Shown in pieces: positions 63,493 to 64,000 of a stretch of 64,000 nt of DNA. The stretch is from Oreocharis arfaki. Taxonomy: Eukaryota; Chordata; Aves; Passeriformes; Paramythiidae. A program made the translations under genes and the position numbers. The stretch's first letter is position 1. The number at the start of each line of letters is the position of its first letter. The notes under the pieces are model-generated. The model was not told the DNA's origin, searched no databases, and saw nothing but the letters and a program-made list of their open reading frames with translations. The stretch lies in contig VZRR01014170.1 in the NCBI GenBank assembly GCA_013398015.1, positions 215,682 to 279,681 of the forward strand, in the 5' to 3' direction.

Positions 63493-64000
63493 GTAAGTTA
63501 GTATGGTCACGTTCACGTACCACTGCTGTGTGTCATGTGCCTGCTGAGGCTCGTCAGCTGTGTTCTCTTTGATGCTCGTATGGTTGGGGAAGTAATTATT
63601 CCAGTTAAGACTAGGAAAAAAAAAATTAAACATAATTTTCATTTTAGATAGGTTGCTTTCTCAAAGAGGTTTATTGTCACAAAGATGTATAAAATCCTAT
63701 TCCGCTGATGTAACTAAAATTTCTGCCTTGTTCTTCATTTAGGATAGACGTTTACTTGGGGTTTCTTGTAGTGTTAAGGGACAGAGATTATCTCATAGCA
63801 AACGTCTCGTTCTTGTTGTTGATGGGATTTGGTTCTCCACTGTGTTGAGGAGGTAATAGAGGTAGAAAAAAAGGTAACATTAAAACTCTTGAAAGTCTGT
63901 CTTCTCATTCAGTCAATGAGAAGACATAATTAGTAATTGAAAAGGTAACTAAAATTTGACAGGCTTCCAAAAACTGTATATCAAATAATTTTTTTCCAAT
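63493..64000. other. non-coding end of the window
   Basis: AT-rich sequence with a short A-run at about 63,615-63,625. Nothing else is supported. Confidence 0.5.

Overview
The window is vertebrate nuclear DNA, almost certainly from an oscine songbird. It is AT-rich and gene-poor, with no dense open reading frames. It carries avian CR1 LINE remnants, a tRNA-Ile/CR1 composite SINE of the type known from zebra finch (TguSINE1-like), and a complete songbird-type solo LTR with an intact 5-bp target-site duplication. It looks like a mosaic of intergenic and intronic sequence around one CpG-island promoter, not like microbial or compact DNA.

Layout. Positions 1-28,000 are mostly non-coding AT-rich sequence. 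They hold a CR1 fragment (about 4,699-4,990, minus orientation), a SINE (8,821-8,911) and a 657-bp solo LTR (13,023-13,679). Three minus-strand stretches look like coding exons: 20,174-20,374, 3,861-4,155 and 728-885. The last two agree in splice phase. They may belong to one minus-strand gene, which I could not name.

Positions about 28,075-29,470 are a CpG island with a 200-base assembly gap (28,802-29,001). Inside it is the best-supported gene start: an ATG at 28,369, a 15-codon first coding exon and a canonical GTGAGT donor at 28,414, all on the plus strand. Sequence on both sides of the gap repeats the segment carrying this exon. A second copy of the first exon may therefore lie in the gap, or the assembly may contain a false duplication.

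Positions 29,471-64,000 are interpreted as the long first intron(s) of that plus-strand gene. They hold a CR1 fragment (about 51,988-52,695), a 68-bp tandem duplication with T-tracts (34,816-34,953), long T-runs, a perfect 12-bp-stem hairpin (47,062-47,089) and a C-rich quadruplex-type tract (49,242-49,268). Three short plus-strand exon candidates (44,621-44,691, 46,768-46,853, 63,436-63,492) fit together in phase with the first exon, but this rests on hand reading alone.

I found no CRISPR array, operon, phage, plasmid or other unusual multi-gene system. Most of the moderate-length open frames look like chance frames. The items most worth a second look are the gap-flanking duplication of a promoter and first exon, the minus-strand coding stretches, and the phase-compatible exon chain.
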